From positions 1 through 34,995 of the forward strand of contig WGCU01000045.1 of the NCBI GenBank assembly GCA_015493635.1: a DNA stretch of 34,995 bases. The letters run 5' to 3'. Positions within the stretch are counted from its first letter, which is position 1. Every line of letters begins with the position of its first letter. The notes beneath the pieces were generated by a model, which saw only the letters and a list, made by a program, of their open reading frames with translations, was not told the origin of the DNA and did no database searches. The DNA comes from Spirochaetaceae bacterium. Lineage in GTDB: Bacteria; Spirochaetota; Spirochaetia; B11-G9. Below, piece after piece: positions 1 to 8,540 of the stretch. Both the position numbers and the translations under genes were made by a program.

Positions 1-564
1 CACCCGGGTGAATATCCCGGGCTTTTTTCTGCATCAATTTTCCCGCTTTTTATCAGGCACAGAAATAGTGCGGGATTCTTTCCTGTTTTACTCTTTTTCC
101 TAACAAAAACTCTCCGGGAATTACTCCAAAAATAATGCGGGAATCAACAACACGGGCCTCTTTACTGGTTAAAAAACAGCATCCAGGAGAAAATTGACGC
201 ATATTGGGGATCAATAAAAGATTGGGAAGCGATGGATGATTCCTGGGGGCATCTTGCAAATGTTCATGATGACAACATCTATTATATTGATCATGGGTTT
301 AATGATATAAAACCTCTTGAACAGATTGGAATAAAAGATGTTAAACAAGCTGCATTGTTTAGAGGCGGACGATGCTTATCGGATTATATGAAAAAGGGAG
401 ATTTATATACCCCCCTTGAGTGGGAATGTTCCAGAGGCCACCGGTTTAATGCAACGCCTTACCTTGTCTTGTACGGGGGACATTGGTGCCCTGAGTGTGA
501 TATAGACGCTATGCACTATACTTCGATAGCTGAAAAAAATAAATTCCTTGCCCAGGTCATGTAA
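1..564 (+). pseudogene. Probable damaged gene fragment, zinc-ribbon-like C-terminus
   Basis: The frame ending with TAA at 562-564 has its first ATG at 232 (110 aa). The same frame is open back to 136 and reads protein-like (for example LYWLKNSIQEKIDAYWGS). It is then stopped by TAA at 133-135 and is open again to the window edge (for example FFPVLLFLTKTLRELLQK). I infer an older, longer gene with an in-frame stop, perhaps with a new start at 232, where only a weak GGGAAG is seen upstream. The C-terminal part has a W-x-C-x3-GH motif and a WCPEC motif about 20 residues later, a plausible Cys-His zinc ribbon or treble clef. I do not recognise the family and assign no function. The gene converges on the helicase with an 8-nt gap. 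The coding 110-aa part is more certain than the pseudogene reading. Confidence 0.45.
3..28 (+). terminator. Possible rho-independent terminator hairpin
   Basis: CCCGGG at 3-8 can pair with CCCGGG at 16-21 around a 7-nt loop. A run of six T follows at 23-28. This fits an intrinsic terminator for a gene lying left of the window. The stem is only 6 bp. If the damaged reading frame described at 1-564 really extends leftward, this hairpin would lie inside coding sequence and be fortuitous. Confidence 0.45.
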
Positions 565-572
565 TCCTGGTA

Positions 573-2570
573 TTACGTGAATCCCGATTTAATCTGTGCG
601 AAAAAGGTATCTGCTTCCTCTTCTTCGACCACTGTTTCCGGTTCATGAAACTGGATGAGTTCATCCGGGATTTCGCTGAGAAACGGAGAAGGACCAGTAT
701 CAATAATTTCATGTCCGATTTTACGAGTCTTACAGCTTGTAACAAAGAGTTTTTGCTTGGCCCTTGTTATAGCGACGTAAAAAAGTCTCCGTTCCTCTTC
801 AATATTATCAGGATTTTCTTCCAAAGACCGTGCATGAGGAATGATACCGTTTTCTACACCTCCCAGGAAAACAATTTTAAACTCAAGTCCCTTTGACGCG
901 TGAATAGTCATTAAATTAATTTTTCCTTTTTCGTCATCACTGTTATCATCGCGTGTTATCAGTGTTATTCTATTTAAGAAATTGGCAAGCTGTTTATCAG
1001 GGGTATCAGGATTTTTTTCCCACCGTTCAAAAATATCCAAAAATATTCCAATGTTTTTGTATTTCCATTTTGCAACTTTGTCATTTTTCTGATGTTCAAG
1101 GAGGAGATACCCCCAATAATCCACCGTTTCTATAAGGTCCTGTACTGTCGGAACAAGTTTGGCACCATCAGCAATTTTTTCTCTAAAGGTTTCTATTAAG
1201 TTTATAAAATCGTCAATGCTTTCTTTTGCTTTAGCAGTAACGGATGTATGGGACGCCCACCGGAGAGCAACCATCGCTGAATAGAGGGAATAGTTCTGCT
1301 CTTCAGCAAGCTCACGTATTTTCTTTAAGGTAACATTCCCGATTCCTCTTCTTGGAGTATTTAATATTCTCAAAAGATTGATATTATCATCGGGATTATC
1401 AAGTACCCGAAGATATGCCACAATATCCTTTATTTCCTTGCGTTGGAAAAAACTTTTCCCTCCGGAGACTTTATATGGAATATTTTCTGACAGGAAAGCA
1501 TTTTCAATAATTGCACTTAAGCTGTTTGTTCTTACAAGAACACCGAAATCATGATAGTTATAACCTTCACGCATGGAAATCGTTTTAATCATATCAGCGA
1601 TAAATTCGGCTTCTTTCATTTCATTATCAGGATAGAATATTTCTATAGATCTGCCGTTCTCTTCTCCTGTCCATAAATTTTTATTCTTGCGGTGTTTGTT
1701 GTGTGAGATAAGATTGTTTGCCGCTGCAAGAATGTTTTTTGTAGACCGGTAATTCTGTTCAAGCATTATTTCTGTAAGTTCGGGGAAATCATTTTCAAAA
1801 CTGATAATATTCTGGTAATTTGCCCCCCGCCACGAATAAATTGACTGATCATCATCTCCTACCACACAAAGATTTCTGTAGCGGACGCCAAGCTGTTTAA
1901 TAAGTTCATACTGTCTGAGAGAAGTGTCCTGAAATTCATCAACCATTATATAGAGGTACTGTTCCTGGTATCCACTGAGAATATCGGGGAACTCTTTGAA
2001 AATCCTCAATGGTATATTAATCAGGTCGTCAAAATCTACCGCATTATACAAAAAGAGGTGTTCTGTATATGTTTTATATAGCTCCTGAAAGGATTTGTTG
2101 GAAGCATCCCATTTGGATCTTCCCATTTTGATGGAAGAAAAAAGATTCGCAACCTCAAATACATCAATAGAATCAGGATGTATGCCGATCTCTCTTGCAG
2201 CATTTTTTATAGCTGAGATTTTATCTACCTGATCATAAATACTAAAGTTGTCATGGTAACCGAGAACATGTATGGTCTTCCGGAGTATTTTTACTCCGAA
2301 AGCATGGAAGGTTGAAACAGTTAAATTGGAAAGTTTTTGTTTGGTTATCCCTTTTACCCTTTCTTCCATTTCCCGTGCTGCTTTGTTGGTAAAGGTCAGC
2401 GCAAGAATATTGGATTGATGAATACCATTTTCAAGCATATTTGCAATCCGATAGGTAATCATTCTGGTTTTCCCTGAACCTGCTCCCGCGATAACAAGGA
2501 CCGGCCCTTGTATTTTTAATGCAGCCTGCAGCTGTTTATCATTGAGTTCTTTTTTTAGATTGATTGACAA
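573..2570 (-). CDS. UvrD/PcrA/Rep-type superfamily 1A DNA helicase
   Basis: ATP-driven 3'-5' DNA helicase (665 aa) of the UvrD/PcrA/Rep group, acting in repair or replication restart in the cytoplasm. Motifs appear in order: Q motif LNDKQLQAAL (9-18), Walker A GAGSGKT (29-35), motif Ia LTFTNKAAREM (about 58-68), Walker B DEFQDT (211-216), motif III GDDDQSIYSWRGA (238-250), motif IV QNYRS (272-276), and motifs V/VI TIHASKGLEF and VAITRAK (about 560-605). Length is close to Rep and PcrA. The tail lacks an obvious PcrA-type extension, so I do not choose between the names. The start is TTG at 2570. A strong TAGGAG ribosome site sits 8 nt upstream, and its TAG is the stop codon of the preceding gene, so translation is probably coupled. 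Last gene of a four-gene minus-strand operon. Confidence 0.93.
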   Translation of the reverse strand: MSINLKKELNDKQLQAALKIQGPVLVIAGAGSGKTRMITYRIANMLENGIHQSNILALTFTNKAAREMEERVKGITKQKLSNLTVSTFHAFGVKILRKTIHVLGYHDNFSIYDQVDKISAIKNAAREIGIHPDSIDVFEVANLFSSIKMGRSKWDASNKSFQELYKTYTEHLFLYNAVDFDDLINIPLRIFKEFPDILSGYQEQYLYIMVDEFQDTSLRQYELIKQLGVRYRNLCVVGDDDQSIYSWRGANYQNIISFENDFPELTEIMLEQNYRSTKNILAAANNLISHNKHRKNKNLWTGEENGRSIEIFYPDNEMKEAEFIADMIKTISMREGYNYHDFGVLVRTNSLSAIIENAFLSENIPYKVSGGKSFFQRKEIKDIVAYLRVLDNPDDNINLLRILNTPRRGIGNVTLKKIRELAEEQNYSLYSAMVALRWASHTSVTAKAKESIDDFINLIETFREKIADGAKLVPTVQDLIETVDYWGYLLLEHQKNDKVAKWKYKNIGIFLDIFERWEKNPDTPDKQLANFLNRITLITRDDNSDDEKGKINLMTIHASKGLEFKIVFLGGVENGIIPHARSLEENPDNIEEERRLFYVAITRAKQKLFVTSCKTRKIGHEIIDTGPSPFLSEIPDELIQFHEPETVVEEEEADTFFAQIKSGFT

Positions 2571-2581
2571 ATGGCAGTCTC

Positions 2582-3061
2582 CTAGAGTGTTACCTGTTTT
2601 GTGAATATGGAGAACGCTGTTATTCCGAAATAAGAAATAGCCGTAACAATTATTCCGGAGATAATAACACCTATAAAAACGCTTAGAAAGGTTTTCTTTG
2701 CGTCAAGTCCCATAAGCCAGGCTCCGAGAGTTCCCGTATATGCTCCGGTAATGGGAAGTGGAACAGCGACAAAAAGCGCTATCCCTGCGTAACCGTACTT
2801 ATTAATCTTTCCTTCAATTTTATGCCTGTTTTTTTCCACAAAAGAAGTGAAGAGAGAAGCATACCAAGAATGTTTTATGAGCACTTTATGGAGAGTAGCC
2901 AGAAAGGTAAACACAAGGGGGCCGACCGCAGCATTAAGCAAAACGCAGTAGAAATAGGTAAAAAAGACTGGCTCTTTATTCCCAAGGGCGAAGGGGATAG
3001 CTCCTCTCAATTCTGAAATGGGCAGCAGTGATAAAAATGCGGTTATTAATAAAGTTTTCAT
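2582..3061 (-). CDS. Small multidrug-export family membrane protein (PF06695-like)
   Basis: Integral membrane protein of 159 aa. The N-terminal PISELRGAIPFALG motif and the VPLPITGAYTGTLGAW motif near residue 100 are typical of the small multi-drug export protein family, a DedA-like group whose real substrates are poorly known. Roughly four hydrophobic segments are visible: residues about 1-15, 32-58, 92-118 and 125-152. Start ATG at 3061 has GGGAGG nine bases upstream. It lies 21 nt after the DUF362 gene and its stop codon is part of the helicase ribosome site, so it sits inside the operon. The family call is firm, but any role in drug export is only the family label. Confidence 0.85.
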   Translation of the reverse strand: MKTLLITAFLSLLPISELRGAIPFALGNKEPVFFTYFYCVLLNAAVGPLVFTFLATLHKVLIKHSWYASLFTSFVEKNRHKIEGKINKYGYAGIALFVAVPLPITGAYTGTLGAWLMGLDAKKTFLSVFIGVIISGIIVTAISYFGITAFSIFTKQVTL

Positions 3062-3082
3062 GGTATCTGTCCTCCCTGTGGG

Positions 3083-4204
3083 CTATCTGATTTCAATTGC
3101 GTCTGCCGGACATACTTCATGACAGCAGTAGCACCGGATGCATCTGTTGTAATCTACTGCAACAAATTTCCCGTTGGGACCTTCCTCAAACCAGTTTGCG
3201 TTAGATGCGCAAATTTCAATGCATTTTCCGCACTTTATACATTTTTCTTCAATAAAATATGGTTTCGGTTTGTGTTTTATGGTGTACCGCTGTATGAATT
3301 TAGAATTCTTTAATATATTGAAAATGGTGTAGGGATGCGTCTGATTGGGAATAAGCTTGAAGGTGTTAGTTTTGACTTCATCAATACTGACTCCTGCAAT
3401 AGTTATATCAGTGGGAGTTTTAATTCCAAAATTTCTTTTAAGTGCGAGAGCATTGATCGGGATAGTAAGCGGATCGTACCCTATTATGGTTGACGCTATT
3501 ATATCAAGTGCTACGAGGTTTGTACTTCCAAGAATTACCTTGACAGGATGAGGTGTTCCGTTGGCGGGGCCGGGGCCTTCCATACCGATTATTCCATCCA
3601 TAACAGCGTATGACGGCATGATTGCTTCATATAAATCAAGAATCATTTCTCCAAAAGCATTCCTGTCAGGATAACGTACGTGGAAAGGTGATTTTGTAAG
3701 TCCAGGCACAAGCCCGAAGAGATTTTTTACTGCTCCGGTGAAAAACATAAGTTGATGAGTTTTTAATTTTGGAAGTGAAATGATCATATCCACTTTATCA
3801 ACAAAGGATGTAACCTTGAATTCTTTCTGTACTTTTGCTGTCGGAGATGAGACCGTTACTTTCTCTTTGGAAAAATTTGCCCAGAGTGCCCCTGTTTCCC
3901 TTACGACTGCTCCGATACCGCATTTTTCCCCCTTAAATCCGGCACCGGGAAGTCCCGGAGAATCTCCGACGTAGATTATTGATGCTCCTCTTTCCTGGAA
4001 GTATAAAATAACTTCTCTGACAAATTCCGGCCGTGTCGTTAAAGCTTTTTCCGGAGAAGCATCTGAAAGTATGTTCGGTTTTAAAAGGACTTTTTTCCCT
4101 TTTATGTCCGGTAAAGGTGCAAGGGTAAAGACTTTTCGAATTGCCGCTGCTAGTTCTTTTTTTGCATAGGTATTGCATACGGTGAGGGCTACTGTCGCCG
4201 GCAT
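3083..4204 (-). CDS. DUF362 protein with C-terminal 2x[4Fe-4S] ferredoxin domain
   Basis: Protein of 373 aa. Residues about 5-300 match the DUF362 type (KVLLKPNIL near the start, DMIISLPKLKTHQLMFFTGA, then ALDIIASTIIGYDP). The C-terminus holds two ferredoxin clusters: Cys 322, 325, 328, 332 and Cys 355, 358, 361, 365. Such proteins are thought to be cytoplasmic iron-sulfur electron carriers or enzymes, with no defined reaction. The frame is open upstream to 4288. I place the start at ATG 4204 because AAAGGAG lies 6 nt before it and homology-like sequence begins there (MPATVALTV). It follows the methyltransferase gene by 11 nt, in the same operon as the helicase and the small membrane protein. 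No obvious functional link to its neighbours is visible. Confidence 0.9.
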   Translation of the reverse strand: MPATVALTVCNTYAKKELAAAIRKVFTLAPLPDIKGKKVLLKPNILSDASPEKALTTRPEFVREVILYFQERGASIIYVGDSPGLPGAGFKGEKCGIGAVVRETGALWANFSKEKVTVSSPTAKVQKEFKVTSFVDKVDMIISLPKLKTHQLMFFTGAVKNLFGLVPGLTKSPFHVRYPDRNAFGEMILDLYEAIMPSYAVMDGIIGMEGPGPANGTPHPVKVILGSTNLVALDIIASTIIGYDPLTIPINALALKRNFGIKTPTDITIAGVSIDEVKTNTFKLIPNQTHPYTIFNILKNSKFIQRYTIKHKPKPYFIEEKCIKCGKCIEICASNANWFEEGPNGKFVAVDYNRCIRCYCCHEVCPADAIEIR

Positions 4205-4215
4205 CTTAGACTCCT

Positions 4216-4992
4216 TTACATAACTCTTTTTATTTTTGCGATGTATATAGGCCCATGTCCTTCTTCGGTATCCGGAAGAATCTGCCAACCATATGTTGTG
4301 GGTTCTCCGAAAGGAAATTCAGGATGAAGTATGGAAAAACGTCCTTTTCTTTTTCTCGAAAGTTTCTCCAGTACTCCGTCGTTTTCAAACGGAGAGAGAG
4401 CACAGGTACTGTATACGATAATCCCGTTTATTTTTACAGCTTCCGATGCGGATACTAACATGGAATATGCCTGTATTGCCAGATGCTTTGTCCGTGCGGG
4501 ACTCCACTTATTCAGATGTTCCGGAGAAGTAATAACATGCCTCTCTGAAGAACAGGGAGCATCAAGAAGAATCTTGTCATAAATTCCATTTTCATGCAGT
4601 GACCACCGTGATGCATCATGTCCTGTGACGGTAATATGTTCAGCAATGGAATCAGGGATGTGCTCGGATATTACCCTTTTTAATCTGTTCCTCCTGAGGG
4701 AAGAACGGTCGTTGGAAGTAAGCGAACCGGATGTACCTATCTGACAGGCAAGAATGAGTGTTTTACCGCCAGGAGCTGCACAGAGATCAAGGACCGTGTC
4801 CCCCTGCTGTACATCGAGAGCCATTGCGGCCATCACTGATGCTTCATCAAGGTAGTAGGGTTTTAGTAAACCTTTCATATATGCTGATTTAACCGGTTCT
4901 TTTAAAAGTGCTTTCTTAAGATTCTCCCACCTTTCGGGAAAGAGATCATGGTAAAAAGAATGAAAATCTATTTTTTGTTTATTTTTCCCCAC
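4216..4992 (-). CDS. RsmB/NOP2/Sun-family RNA m5C methyltransferase
   Basis: SAM-dependent cytosine-5 methyltransferase acting on rRNA or tRNA. With the start chosen here it is 258 aa. The SAM-binding motif LDLCAAPGGKT is at about 68-78. The two family cysteines are in DAPCSSERH (Cys147) and YSTCALSPFEND (Cys197). Length fits a catalytic core without an N-terminal NusB or PUA domain. The frame is open to 5121, but upstream ATGs lack ribosome sites. I prefer GTG at 4992: TGGAG lies 5 nt before it, and a TATAGT -10 box at 5011-5016 would start the mRNA around 5004, after those ATGs. Start confidence is moderate. First gene of the operon running to 573, divergent from gph. Confidence 0.87.
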   Translation of the reverse strand: MGKNKQKIDFHSFYHDLFPERWENLKKALLKEPVKSAYMKGLLKPYYLDEASVMAAMALDVQQGDTVLDLCAAPGGKTLILACQIGTSGSLTSNDRSSLRRNRLKRVISEHIPDSIAEHITVTGHDASRWSLHENGIYDKILLDAPCSSERHVITSPEHLNKWSPARTKHLAIQAYSMLVSASEAVKINGIIVYSTCALSPFENDGVLEKLSRKRKGRFSILHPEFPFGEPTTYGWQILPDTEEGHGPIYIAKIKRVM

Positions 4993-5077
4993 CGGAACTC
5001 CAGAGAAAATACTATACATGAAATACATATTAAAAGGAAGCAGGTTAAAGAAAATCTTCATACAATTTAATCGCATA

Positions 5078-5106
5078 TTGACTTTACATAAAAAGTTACG
5101 TAGCTT
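5078..5106 (+). promoter_or_regulatory. Sigma-70-like promoter of gph, no leader
   Basis: TTGACT at 5078-5083, a 17-nt spacer, then TAGCTT at 5101-5106. The start ATG at 5113 lies 6 nt after the -10 box, so the transcript would begin at or within a base of the start codon. The -10 box is weak. Confidence 0.5.
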
Positions 5107-5112
5107 GTTTGT

Positions 5113-5778
5113 ATGGTACATGCTGTAATTTTTGATCTTGACGGAACACTTTTAAATACATTGGGTGATATTGCGGGGGCTGTAAACAGGGCCTTAAAGC
5201 GGTATAATATTCCCGGTTATCCAGATGCGGCATACAAAGACATGGTTGGGTACGGTTTAAAGGATGTAACGCGGAAGGCTCTCATAAATGCACCTGAAAA
5301 GGGTCATGTAGAACTGGATACTCTGTACAGGGATGTTCTTGATGAATACAGGCGCAGCCCTGTTGATAAAACTTTTCCGTATCCCGGAATTATGAAACTG
5401 CTTGATAATCTTACCAGTATGGATTTGAAGTTAAGTATTCTGTCAAACAAAGAGGATTCCCTGGTAAAGATTATTACCAGTAAAATTTTTCCGCAGAATA
5501 TGTTTGCTGTTATTCAGGGACAACTGCCGGAAGTACCTGCGAAACCCGATCCTGAGGCGGTATATGCTTTCTGTACTGCCATGGGAGTAGATAGATCGGA
5601 TACGGTATTTATAGGCGACAGCGGAGCGGATATGCAGACTGCCCGCAATGCGGGTATGACAGGAATAGGAGTTTCATGGGGCTATCGGGACAGCAGACAT
5701 CTGCAAGAAGAGGGGGCCGGTTATATAGCTTTTTCATCTGAAGATATACTACACTTTATAAAGGGAGAATACACATGA
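5113..5778 (+). CDS. gph: HAD-superfamily phosphatase, phosphoglycolate phosphatase-like
   Basis: Cytoplasmic HAD hydrolase of 221 aa, probably removing phosphate from a small metabolite such as 2-phosphoglycolate. Motif I FDLDGTLLNT gives nucleophile Asp8 and general acid Asp10. Motif II is LSILSNKE near residue 115, the motif III lysine is in PAKPDPEAVY, and motif IV is FIGDSGADMQTARNAG near 172-187. The cap domain between motif I and II fits subfamily IA, as in Gph and pyrophosphatase PpaX. Substrate cannot be told from sequence alone. ATG 5113 has no Shine-Dalgarno sequence and sits 6 nt after a -10 box, so it may be leaderless. Its TGA stop overlaps the next start (ATGA at 5775-5778), so it is coupled to the phosphohexomutase. 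Confidence 0.85.
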   Translation: MVHAVIFDLDGTLLNTLGDIAGAVNRALKRYNIPGYPDAAYKDMVGYGLKDVTRKALINAPEKGHVELDTLYRDVLDEYRRSPVDKTFPYPGIMKLLDNLTSMDLKLSILSNKEDSLVKIITSKIFPQNMFAVIQGQLPEVPAKPDPEAVYAFCTAMGVDRSDTVFIGDSGADMQTARNAGMTGIGVSWGYRDSRHLQEEGAGYIAFSSEDILHFIKGEYT

Positions 5779-7508
5779 GGAAGGAAGAATTGCAGCAGCG
5801 GATTGAAGAATATCTTAAAAATGAAGATAACACGTATTTTACTGCAGATTTGGAAAAGGTTATTAAAGGCAATGATACTGATGAACTTAATGACAGGTTT
5901 TATACCTCTCTTTCTTTCGGGACAGGGGGGCTCAGGGGGAAAATCGGCGGCGGTTTGAACCGGATGAATCCTTATATAGTACGGAAAGCGACTCAGGGAC
6001 TATCCAACTATATCAGGGAAAATACTTCTACCGGATCTGCTGTTATAGCGTATGATTCTCGTCATTTTTCAGATTTGTTTGCTGATGAAGCAGCCCGTAT
6101 TTTATGCTCCAACGGTATTAAAACCTATCTTTTCTCTTCCCTGCGTCCTACCCCGGTTCTGTCTTTTGCTGTGCGTGAACTCGGAGCAACGGCAGGTATT
6201 GTTGTAACAGCTTCCCATAATCCTGCTGAATATAACGGTTATAAAGTGTACTGGTCCGACGGGGGACAGATCGTTCCTCCTCACGACAGTGGTATTATCA
6301 ATGAAGTTAACGCGGTCGAAGGCCCTTTGAAGCCGATGACAAAGGAAGAAGCATTAAAAAAAGGTCTTCTTGTTATTATTGACAAAGAGATAGATGAGCC
6401 GTTTGTTTCTCTTGTAAAATCATGCAGTATTCGTCCGGAACTATTAAAAACCATGGGAAAAGATCTGAAAATTGTGTATACTCCTCTCCACGGAACCGGG
6501 ACCGTCCTTGTTGAAAGAACCCTGAAAGAGATGGGTGTGCGTGTTCTTACTGTTCCTGAACAGCGGGAACCAGACGGTGATTTTCCCACAGTAAAATATC
6601 CTAATCCAGAGATTGCATCTGCTCTTGAACTGGCCATTGAACTGGCAAAAAAAGAATCTGCTGATATGCTTATGGGGACAGATCCTGATGCAGATCGTCT
6701 CGGCATTGCGGTACCTGATGGAGATACCATCGTTCTTGTTACCGGGAACCAGCTCGGTGCACTTCTTGCTGACTATATCTTTTCATCACGTCAGGAGGTT
6801 GGGAGATTACCTGAAAAAAGTGCTTTTGTTAAAACAATTGTTACGACTGAGCTGCAGAGAATTATTGTGGAGACCTATGGGGTAAAATGCTACGATGTTC
6901 TTACCGGATTTAAATATATCGCGGAAAAGATTAGAGAATTTGAGACAACAGGAGAATCATTTATTTTTGGAGGAGAAGAGAGTTACGGGTATCTTGTTAC
7001 TGACAAGGTTCGTGACAAGGATGCAGTTTCAGCGGCTTTTCTTGCCGTTGAAATGACCTTGTATCACCGGTCAAAAGGGAAAAGCGTTCTCGACCGGCTA
7101 AAAGAACTCTGGAATGAATTCGGGTATTTTGAAGAGCTGCTTATTTCAAGGTATTTTGAAGGGCAGGAAGGAAAAATAATAATGGATAAACTGATGTCTT
7201 CCCTGCGAGACAATCCGCCGAAGGAATTCGGAGGTATTCAGGTAGATCTGATAAAAGACTATAAAACAGGAATGACAATCCATGCTTCCGGTAAAAAAGC
7301 AAATGATATTCAACTCCCCCCATCCAACGTTCTGCAGTTTTATTTAACTGATGGAAGCAAAGTCACCGTCAGACCATCGGGTACAGAGCCAAAGATCAAG
7401 TTCTATGCTTCATGCAGGACAGAAGCAGGTATTCCCCTGGAAAAAGCGAAGGAGATAACACAGATTAAACTACAGGCCATAGAGAAACAGGTGGATGCCC
7501 TACTGTAA
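5775..7508 (+). CDS. Alpha-D-phosphohexomutase (phosphoglucomutase/phosphomannomutase)
   Basis: Enzyme of 577 aa that interconverts hexose 1- and 6-phosphates through a phosphoserine. The catalytic loop TASHNP is at 145-150 (Ser147 carries the phosphate), the metal loop GTDPDADRLG at 301-310, the sugar-binding loop GGEESYG at 399-405, and the phosphate-binding loop RPSGTEPK near 538-545. All four are intact. The length and the extra segment between domains fit the longer bacterial PgcA/PGM2-like group that acts on glucose phosphate and sometimes phosphopentose. AAGGGAG lies 7 nt before ATG 5775. It overlaps gph by four bases and its TAA overlaps the next ATG, so the three genes are one coupled operon. 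It links sugar phosphate metabolism to a c-di-GMP enzyme only by position. Confidence 0.94.
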   Translation: MRKEELQQRIEEYLKNEDNTYFTADLEKVIKGNDTDELNDRFYTSLSFGTGGLRGKIGGGLNRMNPYIVRKATQGLSNYIRENTSTGSAVIAYDSRHFSDLFADEAARILCSNGIKTYLFSSLRPTPVLSFAVRELGATAGIVVTASHNPAEYNGYKVYWSDGGQIVPPHDSGIINEVNAVEGPLKPMTKEEALKKGLLVIIDKEIDEPFVSLVKSCSIRPELLKTMGKDLKIVYTPLHGTGTVLVERTLKEMGVRVLTVPEQREPDGDFPTVKYPNPEIASALELAIELAKKESADMLMGTDPDADRLGIAVPDGDTIVLVTGNQLGALLADYIFSSRQEVGRLPEKSAFVKTIVTTELQRIIVETYGVKCYDVLTGFKYIAEKIREFETTGESFIFGGEESYGYLVTDKVRDKDAVSAAFLAVEMTLYHRSKGKSVLDRLKELWNEFGYFEELLISRYFEGQEGKIIMDKLMSSLRDNPPKEFGGIQVDLIKDYKTGMTIHASGKKANDIQLPPSNVLQFYLTDGSKVTVRPSGTEPKIKFYASCRTEAGIPLEKAKEITQIKLQAIEKQVDALL

Positions 7509-8536
7509 TGAACAGGAATGTGGATGAACTGATACGTAAATATGAATCGGAAATAAAGGATCTTAAGGAACTGCTGGAGATAAGCAAGAGTTTAAGTTCA
7601 AATCTTGAGTACCACTCATTACTTGATTCTCTTCTTTTTGCCTGTATGGGACATGCGCGGGTTACTAAAGCGGGGCTGTTTATAAACAACAAACTTTCCC
7701 ATTCTGATTTTACCCTGTACAGGAATTATGAGGGTTTTAATACTGATAAAAATATCCGTTATGTGATTCCGCAGCATTCTGAAATTGTAAAACTTTTTAA
7801 GGAGCATCCTGTCTGTTATACTATGCCGGAATTATTAAAGGATATACAGAATATAGCAGATATTAAGTCTTTTACCATTCTTGAACCGACGCTTATTATT
7901 CCGATTATCAACAAGGGGAATTTACAGGGGATGATTGTTCTTGGTGAAAAAATCGAAAATATGGAGTTCCCCGAATCTGAAAAGAATTTTCTTTTGAATA
8001 TTGCCGGACTGGCAGCCATAGCCATATACAACGCTTTTTTGTTTGAAGTGTCTACTACCGATATGATGACGAAACTTAAATTACGGCATGTTCTCTTTCA
8101 GACACTTCAGCAGGATTTTAATTCCGACAGAAATCTCCCCCTCTCTCTGTTGATGATGGATATCGACAAGTTTAAAAAGGTTAATGATACCTACGGCCAT
8201 GCTTTTGGTGATATTGTCATAAAAGAGGTTACCTCGGTTATCCGTGGAGGTATACGAATGCAGGATATGGCTGCGCGGTACGGCGGAGAAGAATTTACCG
8301 TTGTTCTGCATAAAATACCGGCGCATGAAGCGTATAAGATAGCGGAAAGAATCAGGCAGAAAGTGGAAAACCTTTCTCTTACTCACAAGGGAACAAGAGT
8401 AAATATTTCACTTTCAGTTGGATTATCTGAATATACTCCCTCTTTGGATGCAAAACCGATGGATCTTATAAAACGTGCCGACCTGGCTCTCTATGAAGCT
8501 AAAAGAAACGGGAGGAACCAGGTTCGGCTGGCATAG
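7508..8536 (+). CDS. GAF-GGDEF diguanylate cyclase
   Basis: Probable c-di-GMP synthase of 342 aa. A short coiled-coil-like start (1-30) leads to a GAF-like sensor domain (about 35-178) and a GGDEF domain (about 183-342). The active-site signature is RYGGEEF (Gly259 to Phe263), a catalytically competent variant. Metal and base residues are in MDIDKFKKVNDTYGH (217-231). A product-inhibition I-site RxxD is at Arg250-Asp253, five residues before GGEEF. There is no signal peptide or membrane segment, so it is cytoplasmic. Its ATG overlaps the phosphohexomutase stop (TAATG at 7506-7510), so translation is coupled. The GAF ligand is unknown. It ends 4 nt from the convergent flavoprotein gene, and no terminator is visible. 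Confidence 0.92.
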   Translation: MNRNVDELIRKYESEIKDLKELLEISKSLSSNLEYHSLLDSLLFACMGHARVTKAGLFINNKLSHSDFTLYRNYEGFNTDKNIRYVIPQHSEIVKLFKEHPVCYTMPELLKDIQNIADIKSFTILEPTLIIPIINKGNLQGMIVLGEKIENMEFPESEKNFLLNIAGLAAIAIYNAFLFEVSTTDMMTKLKLRHVLFQTLQQDFNSDRNLPLSLLMMDIDKFKKVNDTYGHAFGDIVIKEVTSVIRGGIRMQDMAARYGGEEFTVVLHKIPAHEAYKIAERIRQKVENLSLTHKGTRVNISLSVGLSEYTPSLDAKPMDLIKRADLALYEAKRNGRNQVRLA

Positions 8537-8540
8537 TAGT

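Noticed and set aside
53-259. 68-codon minus-strand frame at the left edge
   Set aside because: It lies opposite a more protein-like plus-strand frame, has no ribosome site that convinces, and resembles no family.
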